Source: Acetobacter lambici (GTDB lineage: Bacteria > Pseudomonadota > Alphaproteobacteria > Acetobacterales > Acetobacteraceae). Taken from it: 64,000 bases of DNA. The notes below the pieces were generated by a model. It ran no database searches. It worked only from the letters and a program-made list of their open reading frames with translations, and had not been told where the DNA came from. Positions 1 through 9,574 of this stretch are shown here, in pieces; the first letter of the stretch is position 1, and each line of letters opens with the position of its first letter. The position numbers and the translations under genes were made by a program. Location of the stretch: assembly GCF_011516885.1 (NCBI RefSeq), contig NZ_WOTD01000001.1:370022-434021 (forward strand). The letters are read 5' to 3'.

Positions 1-2197
1 TCTCGCGCGAGCCAGCCTTGCCCATGGCAATAACCGCCATGCCACCGCCGGGCACGCGGCCATAGCGCCGCACATGGTCACGTTCCACGGCCTGTTTGAT
101 CACGGTCATGATCGTATCGGCCAGCAGGGTGCGGGCGCGCTCGGCCTCGTCCTCACCAATCCGCCCCTCCAGCAGGGCTACGGACAGGCGGAACTCTTCC
201 CCCCGCAATAGCGGGCGCAGGGTGGTGAGCAACTCCTCCACATCCGCCACTTCCTCAGCCAGTGTTTTCAGCCGGGCAACAACATTTCGCCCTTCCTCCG
301 GCTCGGGGGCAAGCAGCCCCTCCAGTGCGGAGGGCTTGTCCGCCAGATGGTCGGCCAGAAAGGCCGAGGCATCAAAAATACTGGCAATGCGGTCGATCAG
401 TTCGGGGTTACGTTCAAAAAGCGAGAGCAGTTGCACACCCGCATGCTGGCGCGCCAGCAGGGCATCAAACCTGCGCAGGCAGGCCAGTGGGTTCCCGCGC
501 TGGCCAAAATTGGACAGGAGTGCAGGCAGCAGCGCACGGAGCAGCGCATGGGCACGTTCGGAACGCAGGGCGCGCAGGCTGTTACCACTCCACCGCCCCA
601 GAACCTGCGCTGCCTCCACCACCTGAGCGGGAGGAAAGTCGTATTTTTCCAAAAGTTCGGCGACCTGCCCCTCTTCTGGGCCGGGCATGAGCACGCTACC
701 GGCTTCCATGCCGTTCTGTGCGGGTTGAATAACAAAATGCCGTTCAAAAATCCGCCGCGCTTCCCGCATACGCGGGAGCATGTCCAGCGCCAGCGCCTCA
801 CCGTCGGGGTAGTTCATAAAAATGGCGAATGCGTCGAACCCAGCTACCGTATCCGGCAGGCTGTGGGTCTGATGGTCGGCACGCATTTGCAGGCGGTGTT
901 CCGCATCGCGCAAAAAGCGGTAAGTGCGGGCCAGCACCTCGGCCTCTGCCCGGGGCAGCCTGCCCGAGCCCACCAGTTTTTTGAGCGCGCCAAAGGTTGT
1001 CTTGTCCCGCAGTCCGGGTTCACGCCCCCCCCAGACAAGCTGCATGGCCTGCGCGATAAATTCAATTTCGCGTATGCCGCCCTGACCGAGCTTGAGGTTA
1101 TGGCCCAAAAGCCACGTCCGGCTGGCATCGGGGTCCGCCAGAACAGAATCGGGCAGTTGCGCCAGATCCGTGCGCCCCGCCTTGCGGTAGCGGTCTATGC
1201 GGGCCTTCATGTCGTGAATGTCATCTATCAGGGCAAAATCGAGGTGCTTGCGCCAGATAAAGGGCCTTATGGCCGCCAGAAAGCGCCGCCCCAGCGTAAG
1301 GTCCCCCGCTACGGCCCGCGCCTTGATCATGGCCGCGCGCTCCCATGTCTGGCCCAGACTTTCGTAATACAGCATGGCCGCCTGCACTGTGACCGCGGGT
1401 GGCGTGGAGGACGGGTCGGGTCTGAGCCGCAAATCGGTACGAAAAACGTAGCCATTCGCATCGCGCGCTTCCATCAGACTAACAAGATCGTTAGTCATAC
1501 GCACAAACACACGTCGCACCGCGTCTGACTGAGAATACGTTGTGGGGTCGTACAACACTATCAGGTCGATGTCGGATGAAAAATTCAGTTCACGCGCACC
1601 CAGCTTGCCCATGGCCAGCACCACCAACCCACACCCCTGCGTGGGGTTTTCGGGGTGTGGCAGATCAAGCTGCCCGGCCTCATTGGCCTGCCACAGCATA
1701 TGTTTGAGTGCGAGTTCGAGCGCGGTTTCCGCCAGACGGCTGAGCGTTTGTGTGACATCCTCCAAAGACCAGAAGCCCCCGAGGTCCGCAATAGCGCAAA
1801 TAAAAGCTATACGCTTTTTTGCATGCCGAAGGAACGCCGCGACATACTCTCGCCCCGATGTGGCGTCAAACTGTGCGCATGTCGCAAACGCATCGAGCAC
1901 ACAGCTATCTGGCCCCTTGTCCAGCAGGGCAGCAAAGGCTTGAATGTCCTCCCGCGCCAGATCGGACAGGTATGGGCTGTTCCCACCAAGGCACAACATC
2001 AACGCACGCGCACCCGGCAGCGCCATAACCGATGCCGCAATACCGCTCTGGCTGGCCAGTTCCAGCATGTCCTCAACAAACACGGCGGCTCTCTGGCTGT
2101 CTGCCGGAGCAGGCCAGTCTGCATCCGGCCAGGTCCGCGGGCCTTGCCTGCGGGTCTGTCTTACGTCACGGAAGAGAGAATGATCTGCCTGCGTCAT
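1..2197 (-). CDS. glnE: Bifunctional glutamine synthetase adenylyltransferase/deadenylase (GlnE), partial at left edge
   Basis: Adds or removes AMP on glutamine synthetase in response to nitrogen status, with PII as partner. The reverse strand is open from 2197 to the window edge (about 732 residues of a family of about 950-1000). Visible are GNSPYLSDLA near residue 75, the first nucleotidyltransferase motif GKLGARELNFSSDIDLI near residue 205, and the start of the second one (MGKAGSRE) at the edge. The N-terminal deadenylylating half is therefore complete and the C-terminal adenylylating half is cut by the window. The ATG at 2197 gives MTQADHS; an in-frame ATG at 2221 would add eight residues. 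It diverges from the AsmA-like gene with only 14-38 bp between starts, so the two promoters must overlap each other's leaders. Long frames on the plus strand here are antisense artefacts. Confidence 0.93.
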   Translation of the reverse strand, partial: MTQADHSLFRDVRQTRRQGPRTWPDADWPAPADSQRAAVFVEDMLELASQSGIAASVMALPGARALMLCLGGNSPYLSDLAREDIQAFAALLDKGPDSCVLDAFATCAQFDATSGREYVAAFLRHAKKRIAFICAIADLGGFWSLEDVTQTLSRLAETALELALKHMLWQANEAGQLDLPHPENPTQGCGLVVLAMGKLGARELNFSSDIDLIVLYDPTTYSQSDAVRRVFVRMTNDLVSLMEARDANGYVFRTDLRLRPDPSSTPPAVTVQAAMLYYESLGQTWERAAMIKARAVAGDLTLGRRFLAAIRPFIWRKHLDFALIDDIHDMKARIDRYRKAGRTDLAQLPDSVLADPDASRTWLLGHNLKLGQGGIREIEFIAQAMQLVWGGREPGLRDKTTFGALKKLVGSGRLPRAEAEVLARTYRFLRDAEHRLQMRADHQTHSLPDTVAGFDAFAIFMNYPDGEALALDMLPRMREARRIFERHFVIQPAQNGMEAGSVLMPGPEEGQVAELLEKYDFPPAQVVEAAQVLGRWSGNSLRALRSERAHALLRALLPALLSNFGQRGNPLACLRRFDALLARQHAGVQLLSLFERNPELIDRIASIFDASAFLADHLADKPSALEGLLAPEPEEGRNVVARLKTLAEEVADVEELLTTLRPLLRGEEFRLSVALLEGRIGEDEAERARTLLADTIMTVIKQAVERDHVRRYGRVPGGGMAVIAMGKAGSRE

Positions 2198-2235
2198 GAT
2201 ATGGCCCGTAATGTGAACCATAAAGGCTTGCTGCG

Positions 2236-5200
2236 TTGACTTCCAACGGTCAAGACACCTCACCCCCCGCAAGAACAAAAATTCCCCGTGCGCTGGCCAT
2301 TGGGGCCTGTGTTCTGGTGGCCTCGCCATTTGTGGGAGTAGCCGCGCTACTGGGCTGCATGGCGTTTGGCCCGCTCGATATTACTCCTATCGTGCGACCT
2401 TTTCTGCCTATTACAATTATTAAGGGCGACCACGCACAGCCACCTGCGGTCAGTCTGCGCCTTGGCCATGCTGAACTCCGCTGGAATGGTCTGCGTGAGG
2501 GCATGGGTGTACCCATTGCCGTTGTTTTGCAGGATCTGAGCTTTATTGCTCCGGGCAATACCCACCCGAACACTGTGCGCGAAGCAGACGTAACGCTGGA
2601 CCCGCTGGCCCTGCTGCGTGGCAGCATACGGCTGCGCACCATCAACATTAAAGGGGTGCGCCTTGCCCTGCGCCGCGCCCATAATGGCAGCGTGGAGTTT
2701 GATCTGGACCTGCCGCCCGCCCCCCAGACCCAGCAGAGCAACACGCTGGAAACCTACGGGCTGGAACACGCCCGCATAGAAGACGCCGCCATAAGCATGG
2801 ATGACCGCCTGACCGGCACCCACTGGCTGGCATCCAACATTGGGGTGGACCTGCGCCTGCGCACAATCGGGCGGGCCATGGGCGTGACTGGCTCTGTCCA
2901 GTTGAGCATAGCCCCACAGAACAACCCCGGCACCAAGCTTGTACTGAATGCCCATGGCGCGCCAGCCGATAATGGCAAGCAGATTGTGTGGCACCTGAAC
3001 ACCAACACGCTCAACCCAGCCACATTTGCCCCCCTGCGCCCCGAACTGGCCAAAATAGACCTCCCCCTGAGCATTACGGCGCAGACGTATTTTACAGCCG
3101 CTGCCAAAACGCCATGGATGCTGCCCAACGCACTGGAACTGACAACCTCCCTTGGTGCGGGACATGTGGATGCAGGCGGCACACGCTATGAGGTGGACCA
3201 CGGTACGGCCAATGCGGTTGTGTTGCTAAACCAGACACAACCGCAGTCCATTCCAGCCCAGATTACCATTCCCTTTGTGCATCTGCTGCTGCGCAACCCC
3301 GGCATGCCCGATGACGCAACGCGCGCACTGAGCGTGAACCTGAGCGGTTTCCTCAACGCCTCCGACCTTGTGCAGCCCAAAAACGTGGAAGCCCGGCTGA
3401 CCACCACCATTCCTCAGGTCTCGTTTGAGGACCTGACCTATTACTGGCCCACCCTTGCCGCCAAGGGAGGCAAAAAATGGGTCACGGAGAATATAACAAC
3501 CGGCACGGCCACCAACCTTGTCACCACCGCTGATCTGGGGAGCACCCAAGGCTGGAACGGCATAAAGCTGACCAACATACAGGGCGGGATTGACGCCACG
3601 GGCCTGACCATTCACTGGCTGCGCCCCATTACCCCCCTACAGGGGCTGGACGCCCGGCTGGATATTGTAAACCCGGACAAGCTGAGCATCCATTTTGACC
3701 ACGGCTACCAACTGGTGGACCGGACAGGCAAAAACGTGGGCCAGACCGGCACCGGCCGGATTGAGGCAGGCCCCGGCAGCATGGACATTGTGGGCCTGAC
3801 CAAAAAAGACCAGACCGGCATTATAGAGACAGACCTGCATGGTCCTTTACAGGATGTGATTGCCCTGCTGGCCGAGCCACGCCTGCACCTGCTCTCCCGC
3901 CACCCACTCAGCCTGACCCGTCCGCGCGGTACGGCCAGCCTGCATCTGGGCCTGAGCCTGCCGCTAATCAGCCGCGTAACCATTAATGACATGACCATCC
4001 AGAGCCATGCCGATGTGGCCCATGCTTCGATCGGCAATGTTGTAGCCGGGCGCGATGTGGCCAATGCCCGCTTTGGGCTGGACGTAACCACGGACGGCCT
4101 TGCCCTTGCCGGGCATGGCGTTATTGGCGGCCTGCCATCCGACCTGACATACGACATGGATTTCCGCTCCCTGCCGCCAGACGCGGTAGCGGAAAAAGCC
4201 CATCTGACATCCCGCATCACACCAGATACGGCACTGGCCGCGGGCATTGGCACGGGTGAACATTTTGGCGGCAGCGCGGACCTTGCCGTGGACTACCAGC
4301 AACTAGCCAACCATACAGGCACGGTTGCCCTTGATCTGGACCTTGCCCACTCGGACATCCGCATTCCCATGTGGCACAAAACGGCGGGACAGGCTGCCCA
4401 GGCCACCGCCACTTTGGATCTGGACAAAGGCCAGATCACCAATGTGGATCATCTTCAGGCCTCGGGGCCGGATATGAGTGTTATCGGCAAGGCGCGGTTG
4501 CAGGCGGGGCATGCGCCAGAACTTATTATTTCGTCCTTCAAGATCGCGCGCTCGAACGGTCATGCCAGACTGGTGCTGCCACAAAACCAGTCTGGCAACA
4601 TGATCCATGTTGGCGTCTATGCCGACACGCTCGACCTCTCCCCCCTCATGAGCAGGGATGAACACGAACAGAGTGCGGCCGAAGCCAAAAAACCGACCAA
4701 CTACCATGTGCCAGAAGCCGCAACCGGCAAGCTGCACGGCCCCCCCGGCACTGCTTGGGCCATTGACCTGACCGCCAACCAGCTCTGGTACAGCAAGAAC
4801 AAACAGCCCCTGCGCACCGTGCAGGCCTATTTTGAGGATAACGGTCTGCGGCTGGAAAAAATGCGCTTTACCATGCGTGGCCCCGTACCCGCGAGCATGA
4901 CACTCACGCCCACTGGTGCAAACCGCACTCTACATGCCCATATTCCCGACATGGGGGCGTTTCTGGCCGCGTTTGGCGTTCTACCAGACGTTAAAGGGGG
5001 GCAGGCGGTGCTGGACGGCACGTTTGATGATACCGAGCCGACAGCCCCCTTTAGTGGCAAGCTCAGCGTCACCCCGTTCACGCTCAAAAAAGCGCCAACC
5101 TCTTTGCAGGTCGCACGCAATATCTCCCTTTACGGCTGGCTTAATGCTCAGGACGCCAACGACTTTCTGGTCACGCACTTCAACATGCCCGTAACGTTTG

Positions 5201-5499
5201 AAGATGGCGTGCTGGAAATTCATGATGGCACAACAGGCAATGGTGCCCTTGGCGCTACGCTGGAAGGCAAGGTCAACCTTGATCGCAACAGTATTGACCT
5301 GCACGGCACCGTAGTGCCCGTTTTTGCCATTAACACCCTGCCCGGCAAACTACCGGGAATTGGTAAACTGTTCAGCCCGGAAAAAAATGGCGGTCTGCTG
5401 GCGGTGACCTTTGGCGTTACGGGTAATCTGGAAGACCCGACCCTGCACATCAACCCCTATTCCATTTTTCTGCCCGGCGCATTGCGCGAGATGTTCTGA
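2236..5499 (+). CDS. AsmA/YhdP-like large envelope protein (DUF3971 and AsmA C-terminal regions)
   Basis: A 1,087-residue protein with one N-terminal membrane anchor (about residues 18-45) followed by a long, mostly beta-strand periplasmic region. The C-terminus (FGVTGNLEDPTLHINP, then a short hydrophobic end) is typical of AsmA_2/YhdP proteins. These are bridge-like proteins implicated in moving phospholipid between inner and outer membranes; transport here is inferred from the family. The start is TTG at 2236; no ATG lies upstream of the membrane anchor and the first internal ATG would cut it off. It is followed by a strong hairpin and then by convergent small genes. Family assignment is solid, the substrate is not known. 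Confidence 0.85.
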   Translation: MTSNGQDTSPPARTKIPRALAIGACVLVASPFVGVAALLGCMAFGPLDITPIVRPFLPITIIKGDHAQPPAVSLRLGHAELRWNGLREGMGVPIAVVLQDLSFIAPGNTHPNTVREADVTLDPLALLRGSIRLRTINIKGVRLALRRAHNGSVEFDLDLPPAPQTQQSNTLETYGLEHARIEDAAISMDDRLTGTHWLASNIGVDLRLRTIGRAMGVTGSVQLSIAPQNNPGTKLVLNAHGAPADNGKQIVWHLNTNTLNPATFAPLRPELAKIDLPLSITAQTYFTAAAKTPWMLPNALELTTSLGAGHVDAGGTRYEVDHGTANAVVLLNQTQPQSIPAQITIPFVHLLLRNPGMPDDATRALSVNLSGFLNASDLVQPKNVEARLTTTIPQVSFEDLTYYWPTLAAKGGKKWVTENITTGTATNLVTTADLGSTQGWNGIKLTNIQGGIDATGLTIHWLRPITPLQGLDARLDIVNPDKLSIHFDHGYQLVDRTGKNVGQTGTGRIEAGPGSMDIVGLTKKDQTGIIETDLHGPLQDVIALLAEPRLHLLSRHPLSLTRPRGTASLHLGLSLPLISRVTINDMTIQSHADVAHASIGNVVAGRDVANARFGLDVTTDGLALAGHGVIGGLPSDLTYDMDFRSLPPDAVAEKAHLTSRITPDTALAAGIGTGEHFGGSADLAVDYQQLANHTGTVALDLDLAHSDIRIPMWHKTAGQAAQATATLDLDKGQITNVDHLQASGPDMSVIGKARLQAGHAPELIISSFKIARSNGHARLVLPQNQSGNMIHVGVYADTLDLSPLMSRDEHEQSAAEAKKPTNYHVPEAATGKLHGPPGTAWAIDLTANQLWYSKNKQPLRTVQAYFEDNGLRLEKMRFTMRGPVPASMTLTPTGANRTLHAHIPDMGAFLAAFGVLPDVKGGQAVLDGTFDDTEPTAPFSGKLSVTPFTLKKAPTSLQVARNISLYGWLNAQDANDFLVTHFNMPVTFEDGVLEIHDGTTGNGALGATLEGKVNLDRNSIDLHGTVVPVFAINTLPGKLPGIGKLFSPEKNGGLLAVTFGVTGNLEDPTLHINPYSIFLPGALREMF

Positions 5500-5509
5500 G
5501 GCAGGGCGC

Positions 5510-5544
5510 CCCCGCACTGCATGCGCCTGTCATGCGGTGCGGGG
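5510..5544. terminator. Bidirectional hairpin between convergent genes
   Basis: A 14-bp stem (CCCCGCACTGCATG pairing with CATGCGGTGCGGGG, one G-U pair) with a 7-nt loop lies between the convergent ends of the AsmA-like gene and the next minus-strand gene. There is no T tract, so factor-independent termination is likely but not certain. Confidence 0.5.
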
Positions 5545-5570
5545 CGTAGTGGCCCAGAATTACCGGCCTG

Positions 5571-6170
5571 CTAATGCGCATGCCGCTGTGATGGCAGGTC
5601 AGACGTCGCATCGCGCGAGGCGGATGTATCCACCCCATCACCCGCATCTGGCAGGTCCGCATCGCTTTCTTGCAAAAAAACCGGGTCCTGCACGGTCCGG
5701 TTGATGGACACGCTGAGCGCACCCGAATGAATCAGATCACGCAGAGAGGCATCCTCGTCTCCCATATCAGTGTCCACGCCATTACCGCTGACCTCGCCCA
5801 CGGCATGCAGGACCAGCCCGTTATGGGGCCGTACCTTCTCGCGCAGCCAGTGGCGGGTGTGGGAGACAACGCTGGACGCATCGGCCACCATGCAGGGCTG
5901 CATGTGGGTCAGGGTTATGGTTTCGGTCGTAACAATGGCCTGTGCGGGTGCCGCATGCCCGGTGGAGTTGGCCTTGCCTGAATTATCCGTGGCAAACACA
6001 GTACCCGAAGGCACAACAACCAGCGTTTGCGGCTGTTGTGCTGCCTGCTCCGTTACGCAGACCGTGGTTGGCCCATCCGCCGCCTGTGCATGCGCGGTTT
6101 TGCACGCACCCCCAAAGGCTGCGCATAACGCAAAGAGTAACGCGGTGCGGCCATAGGTTGAGTTATGCAT
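5571..6170 (-). CDS. Hypothetical secreted protein
   Basis: A 199-residue protein with a Sec-type signal peptide (positively charged start, hydrophobic stretch, cleavage likely after AHA near residue 29). The mature part has four cysteines that could form disulfides, and the C-terminal third is rich in Asp and Ser. I do not recognise a domain. It is last in a run of three minus-strand genes for secreted proteins, 46 bp after the preceding one, so it may share their transcript. Function unknown. Confidence 0.6.
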   Translation of the reverse strand: MHNSTYGRTALLFALCAAFGGACKTAHAQAADGPTTVCVTEQAAQQPQTLVVVPSGTVFATDNSGKANSTGHAAPAQAIVTTETITLTHMQPCMVADASSVVSHTRHWLREKVRPHNGLVLHAVGEVSGNGVDTDMGDEDASLRDLIHSGALSVSINRTVQDPVFLQESDADLPDAGDGVDTSASRDATSDLPSQRHAH

Positions 6171-6216
6171 TCCATGCCTTTCCTGCCTTTGTCACCAATG
6201 ACCACGCACCCATGTG

Positions 6217-6885
6217 TTAAGGGTGTGCCGGAGCCTCCTGCCGCAAACCGGGGGGAATAACAAACAGGCTGTCAGGCTGGGCTGTGCGCTGTACGCTGAG
6301 TGCGCGCACCGTAATCTGCCCACCCTGCGCGACCTGAAGCAACACCCCGTCCGCTGTGTAACAGGCATCCGTCGGGTGGCCATCCGTATCTTTTGTGCGC
6401 CACACTGTGCACTGCTCACCCGCCACAACGGAACTCCCCAATCGTGCATAGGAGCCGACCATTGCGGGCTGCCCCGGTGGGGTAAGCTGCTGTGTGCCCG
6501 GCACAGGCATGATACTGACCCGTTTGCGTCCGTTATCCACAACACTCAGGGTTCTGTCACGCCATGAGGTCAGCATGAACACGGCGGATTTATCCGGGTC
6601 CAGCCGCTGGCGCAGGGTTGCAACCTGCCAACGCATGCGCTGGCGGGTGCTGACATCCCCTTGCGGGGAGGCCAGTTCATACTCCACATCCACATCCACC
6701 GAAGGGGTAATGGCCGGAGCTTCCGCCGGCGGTTCACCCACGGCATTGGCAGGCGTTGCGGCAGAGACCTGTGGTGTGGCCACCTGCTGCGCTTGGGCCT
6801 GCGCGCCCGCCATACCGGCCTGCACCAGCCCAAAAGCTGCAACCACCAGAGCACTGCGCGGCACCATTATGGAACGTAACACCAT
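6217..6885 (-). CDS. Secreted protein, paralogue of the upstream gene
   Basis: A 222-residue exported protein with a signal peptide ending near AGAQAQA. The mature domain looks like a beta-rich outer-membrane-lipoprotein-like or DUF4412-type fold. It carries the motif VVAGEQCTVW followed about 15 residues later by a second cysteine and a DG turn, matching VVAGQPCTTW in the upstream gene. The two are therefore tandem paralogues by sequence pattern. The ATG overlaps the TAA of the upstream gene by one base (TAATG), so translation is coupled. Function unknown; the conserved Cys pair suggests a disulfide. Confidence 0.65.
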   Translation of the reverse strand: MVLRSIMVPRSALVVAAFGLVQAGMAGAQAQAQQVATPQVSAATPANAVGEPPAEAPAITPSVDVDVEYELASPQGDVSTRQRMRWQVATLRQRLDPDKSAVFMLTSWRDRTLSVVDNGRKRVSIMPVPGTQQLTPPGQPAMVGSYARLGSSVVAGEQCTVWRTKDTDGHPTDACYTADGVLLQVAQGGQITVRALSVQRTAQPDSLFVIPPGLRQEAPAHP

Positions 6886-7724
6886 TACCGGGTCTCCCCT
6901 TCTGGGTTGGTATTGCCCGTAGGCAGGCTGGTGGTGGGGCCAACACCTGCTGCGGGTGTTTCGGGCTGGGCGGCTTCATCCGAGCGGGGGGAATGGGGGG
7001 TGACTTCCTGAAAACCCTGTGGTGGTTCAAAGGCGCTGACCGGCACAATATCGTAAGCCACCTTCATGGCGCGCAGGCTGCCGTTCAGCCCATCCACATC
7101 CACACCGTCCTGCTGGAGCACAAAGCCGTCATCCGTTACGCAGGTTGACGCCTTGCCCTGAGCCGAGACCGCCTGCCAAGTGGTGCAGGGCTGGCCCGCC
7201 ACCACATCACTCCCCGTTTTGGTGAACTGCATGGACATATCAAGCAGGAAGGGGTTGCGTATGCCCTCCTGCTGCACCAGCCGGGTATAGACACGGCGGT
7301 CGTTAATAATAACCAGAACCTCCTGCGCGGCACGGTTGATAATAACCGCGCCACGGCTCTGATCCCCCTCCATGCGAGTCATGTAGTTGATCCGCATCAA
7401 CCCGCCATCACCCGAGTACAGAACCTGCACATGGCGGCTTGCAACGGGCGTGTCCGCCTTGGCACCGGCCTGTAGGTCCTGCTCGGTCGGGCGGGGCTGA
7501 AAAACATAGTCAATGACAGCATCGCGCCCCGGTGTCAGGCGGGGGTGATCGGTGGCAAGCTGGGCATGCAGGGATGGGGCGATCATGGCAGACACGGAGG
7601 GAACACTTATGGCGCACAGGCCAAGCACACGTAGGCCACGTTTGCAGGCCGGTAAAAATCTGTCTGTCACCAAGTCCATCTCCATATCTTTTTCCGGCCC
7701 GCACTGTTTGTGCGCACGGTTCAC
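6885..7724 (-). CDS. Secreted protein with conserved VVAGxxCTxW motif
   Basis: A 279-residue protein with a hydrophobic segment at about residues 32-55 that acts as signal peptide (cleavage likely after SLHAQ). The mature part shares the VVAGQPCTTW ... C ... DDGFVLQ pattern with the next gene. It also has a run of beta strands (YMTRMEGD, AVIINR, EVLVIINDRRVY) as in periplasmic lipoprotein-localisation-like barrels. The C-terminal 30 residues are Pro/Thr-rich. It heads the three-gene group ending at 5571. Substrate and role cannot be told from sequence. Confidence 0.62.
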   Translation of the reverse strand: MNRAHKQCGPEKDMEMDLVTDRFLPACKRGLRVLGLCAISVPSVSAMIAPSLHAQLATDHPRLTPGRDAVIDYVFQPRPTEQDLQAGAKADTPVASRHVQVLYSGDGGLMRINYMTRMEGDQSRGAVIINRAAQEVLVIINDRRVYTRLVQQEGIRNPFLLDMSMQFTKTGSDVVAGQPCTTWQAVSAQGKASTCVTDDGFVLQQDGVDVDGLNGSLRAMKVAYDIVPVSAFEPPQGFQEVTPHSPRSDEAAQPETPAAGVGPTTSLPTGNTNPEGETR

Positions 7725-7754
7725 GCAACCGGCTTTGTCTAGTTTGTGGCAGCG

Positions 7755-8396
7755 TTACATGCTGCGTATTTCGGCTTCCAGCATATCGGGTGCTAACGTA
7801 TCGGACCAGCAGAGCTGCATACATACTGCGCGCTCAAGCTGCTGTTTGTACTCTGCTGCCGGTATTTCCACCCCGCCAAAGCGGGCAAGGTGCTCCGTGC
7901 CAAACTGCGTATCGAGCAGAATAAAGCCATTCAGGCGCATGCGGGCAACCAGATGGACAAGTGCTACCTTGGAGGCATCGGTCACACGGCTGAACATGCT
8001 CTCGCCAAAAAATACACCGCCAAGGGCTACGCCATACAGACCGCCTACAAGCGCGCCCTCCACGCGGCATTCCACACTATGGCCAAAACCCATGGTGTGG
8101 AGCGCGCAGAACAACTGGTAAATACGGCTGTTGATCCACGTACTTTCCCGCCCTTTGGCGGGGGCTGCACACCCCCACATGACGGCGGGAAAGTCCCTGT
8201 CCACACTGACCTCAAACCGGCCCGACAAAACTGTGCGGCGCAAACGCCGTGGAACGTGAAAACCCTCCAGCGGCAGAATACCGCGCGGGTCGGGGTCATA
8301 CCAGCTTAGGGTCGGGTCGTCCTCCCCCTCCGCCATGGGGAACAGCCCTGCGGCATAGGCCCCCAGCATAAGCTCGGGTGTTAAGCCATCTGGCAT
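7755..8396 (-). CDS. aat: Leucyl/phenylalanyl-tRNA-protein transferase
   Basis: Transfers Leu or Phe from aminoacyl-tRNA to N-terminal Arg or Lys of proteins, marking them for ClpS/ClpAP degradation in the cytoplasm. The sequence has the family landmarks: LMLGAYAAGLFPMAE at the N-terminus, WYDPDPRGILPL, the strongly conserved GGLYGVALGGVFFGESMFS, and FILLDTQFGTEHLARFG. I chose the ATG at 8396 (213 residues, normal for the family) because a GGGAG lies about 10 nt upstream. A GTG at 8459 in the same frame would add 21 low-complexity residues. It is divergent from the 2-hydroxyacid dehydrogenase. Confidence 0.92.
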   Translation of the reverse strand: MPDGLTPELMLGAYAAGLFPMAEGEDDPTLSWYDPDPRGILPLEGFHVPRRLRRTVLSGRFEVSVDRDFPAVMWGCAAPAKGRESTWINSRIYQLFCALHTMGFGHSVECRVEGALVGGLYGVALGGVFFGESMFSRVTDASKVALVHLVARMRLNGFILLDTQFGTEHLARFGGVEIPAAEYKQQLERAVCMQLCWSDTLAPDMLEAEIRSM

Positions 8397-8561
8397 GCCG
8401 GGTCTGCTCCCATGTGTTTTCCCCTGCGTTTGGTCCCGTGCAACCGGTTTTTCCCGCACTCGTTATCAGCCATGGGCGGCTTGCTGTGTAGCGCACCCGG
8501 CGCGGTATGCTACCCTGCCCAAAGAATAAATACATCCCTGCCCGGCCCACCATGCCGCACC

Positions 8562-9548
8562 ATGGAGATTTTTGTGACCACCCAAGCCCCGCGCCTTATC
8601 CGCTCCACCCGTCTGCTGGATGCCGTAGAAAACCGTATCCGCTCCGAGTTTGATGCCCCCCCTCCGCCAGACCATGCCCTGAGCACGGCCGAACTGCTGG
8701 AACTGGCACATGCCTACCAGCCCTTTGCCGTACTGGTGACCCACACATCCCCCCTGAAAGGCGCGGATGTGGCGGCCCTGCCGGAAAGTGTTAAACTTGT
8801 TGCAACGGTCAGCGTAGGGCTGGACCACCTTGATGTGCCAGCCCTGCTGGCACGCAATATTGCCGTGTCCAACACCCCCGATGTGCTGACCGACTGCAAC
8901 GCCGATCTGGCGATCATGCTCATTCTGGCAGCCAGCCGCAGGGCTGCGGAATATTATACGCTCATGAAGGCCGGATGGGGCCGCGCCTTGGGCATGGGGG
9001 AAATGCTGGGCCACCGCGTAAGTGGCAAACGTCTGGGCATTGTGGGCATGGGCCGCATCGGTCAGGCCGTTGCAAAGCGCGCCCGTGGGTTTGACATGTC
9101 CATTCTCTACCATAACCGGCGACGGCTGGATGCGGCGGAAGAAGCCGGAGCCACCTACTTTGAAAAACTTGAGGACATGCTGCCGCACTGCGACATTCTG
9201 ACCCTGCACATGCCCGGCTCGCCCACTGCCCCGCCGCTGATCAACGCCCACACGCTTGGCCTGCTGCCGCGCGGCAGCGTGCTGGTCAACGCCGCCCGTG
9301 GCTCCCTGATTGATGAAGACGCTTTGATTGAAGCCCTGCGCTCCGGTCAGCTTTTTGCCGCGGGTCTGGACGTTTTCCATAACGAGCCCAACCCCAACCC
9401 GGCACTGCTGGCCCTGCCCAACCTGTTCATGACCCCCCATGTCGGCAGTGCCACGGTGGAAACCCGGACCGCCATGGGCATGCTCGCACTCGATAACGTT
9501 GGAGCGCTGGCGGCGGGCAAACCCCTGCCCTCCGGTGTCAGCGCGTAA
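8562..9548 (+). CDS. D-isomer-specific 2-hydroxyacid dehydrogenase (glyoxylate/hydroxypyruvate or 2-ketogluconate reductase type)
   Basis: A 328-residue NAD(P)H-dependent reductase. VGLDHLDV and the Rossmann motif GIVGMGRIGQAVAKRA are clear, and the catalytic triad is visible as Arg in NAARGSLIDE, Glu in FHNEPNPNP and His in MTPHVGSAT. In acetic acid bacteria this class includes 2-ketogluconate and hydroxypyruvate reductases, and the substrate cannot be decided from sequence alone. The ATG at 8562 (MEIFVTTQ) fits the family's N-terminus; the frame stays open upstream to 8412 but that stretch does not look like family sequence. A small membrane-protein gene follows 26 bp later. Confidence 0.88.
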   Translation: MEIFVTTQAPRLIRSTRLLDAVENRIRSEFDAPPPPDHALSTAELLELAHAYQPFAVLVTHTSPLKGADVAALPESVKLVATVSVGLDHLDVPALLARNIAVSNTPDVLTDCNADLAIMLILAASRRAAEYYTLMKAGWGRALGMGEMLGHRVSGKRLGIVGMGRIGQAVAKRARGFDMSILYHNRRRLDAAEEAGATYFEKLEDMLPHCDILTLHMPGSPTAPPLINAHTLGLLPRGSVLVNAARGSLIDEDALIEALRSGQLFAAGLDVFHNEPNPNPALLALPNLFMTPHVGSATVETRTAMGMLALDNVGALAAGKPLPSGVSA

Positions 9549-9574
9549 AGCAGTAACCCAAGGAGGACCACCCC

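Noticed and set aside
347..1528. A 393-codon plus-strand frame
   Set aside because: It lies wholly antisense to glnE, whose motifs are unmistakable on the minus strand; the plus frame is Arg/His-rich with no domain.
8466..9440. A 324-codon minus-strand frame
   Set aside because: Antisense to the 2-hydroxyacid dehydrogenase, which has its complete catalytic triad.
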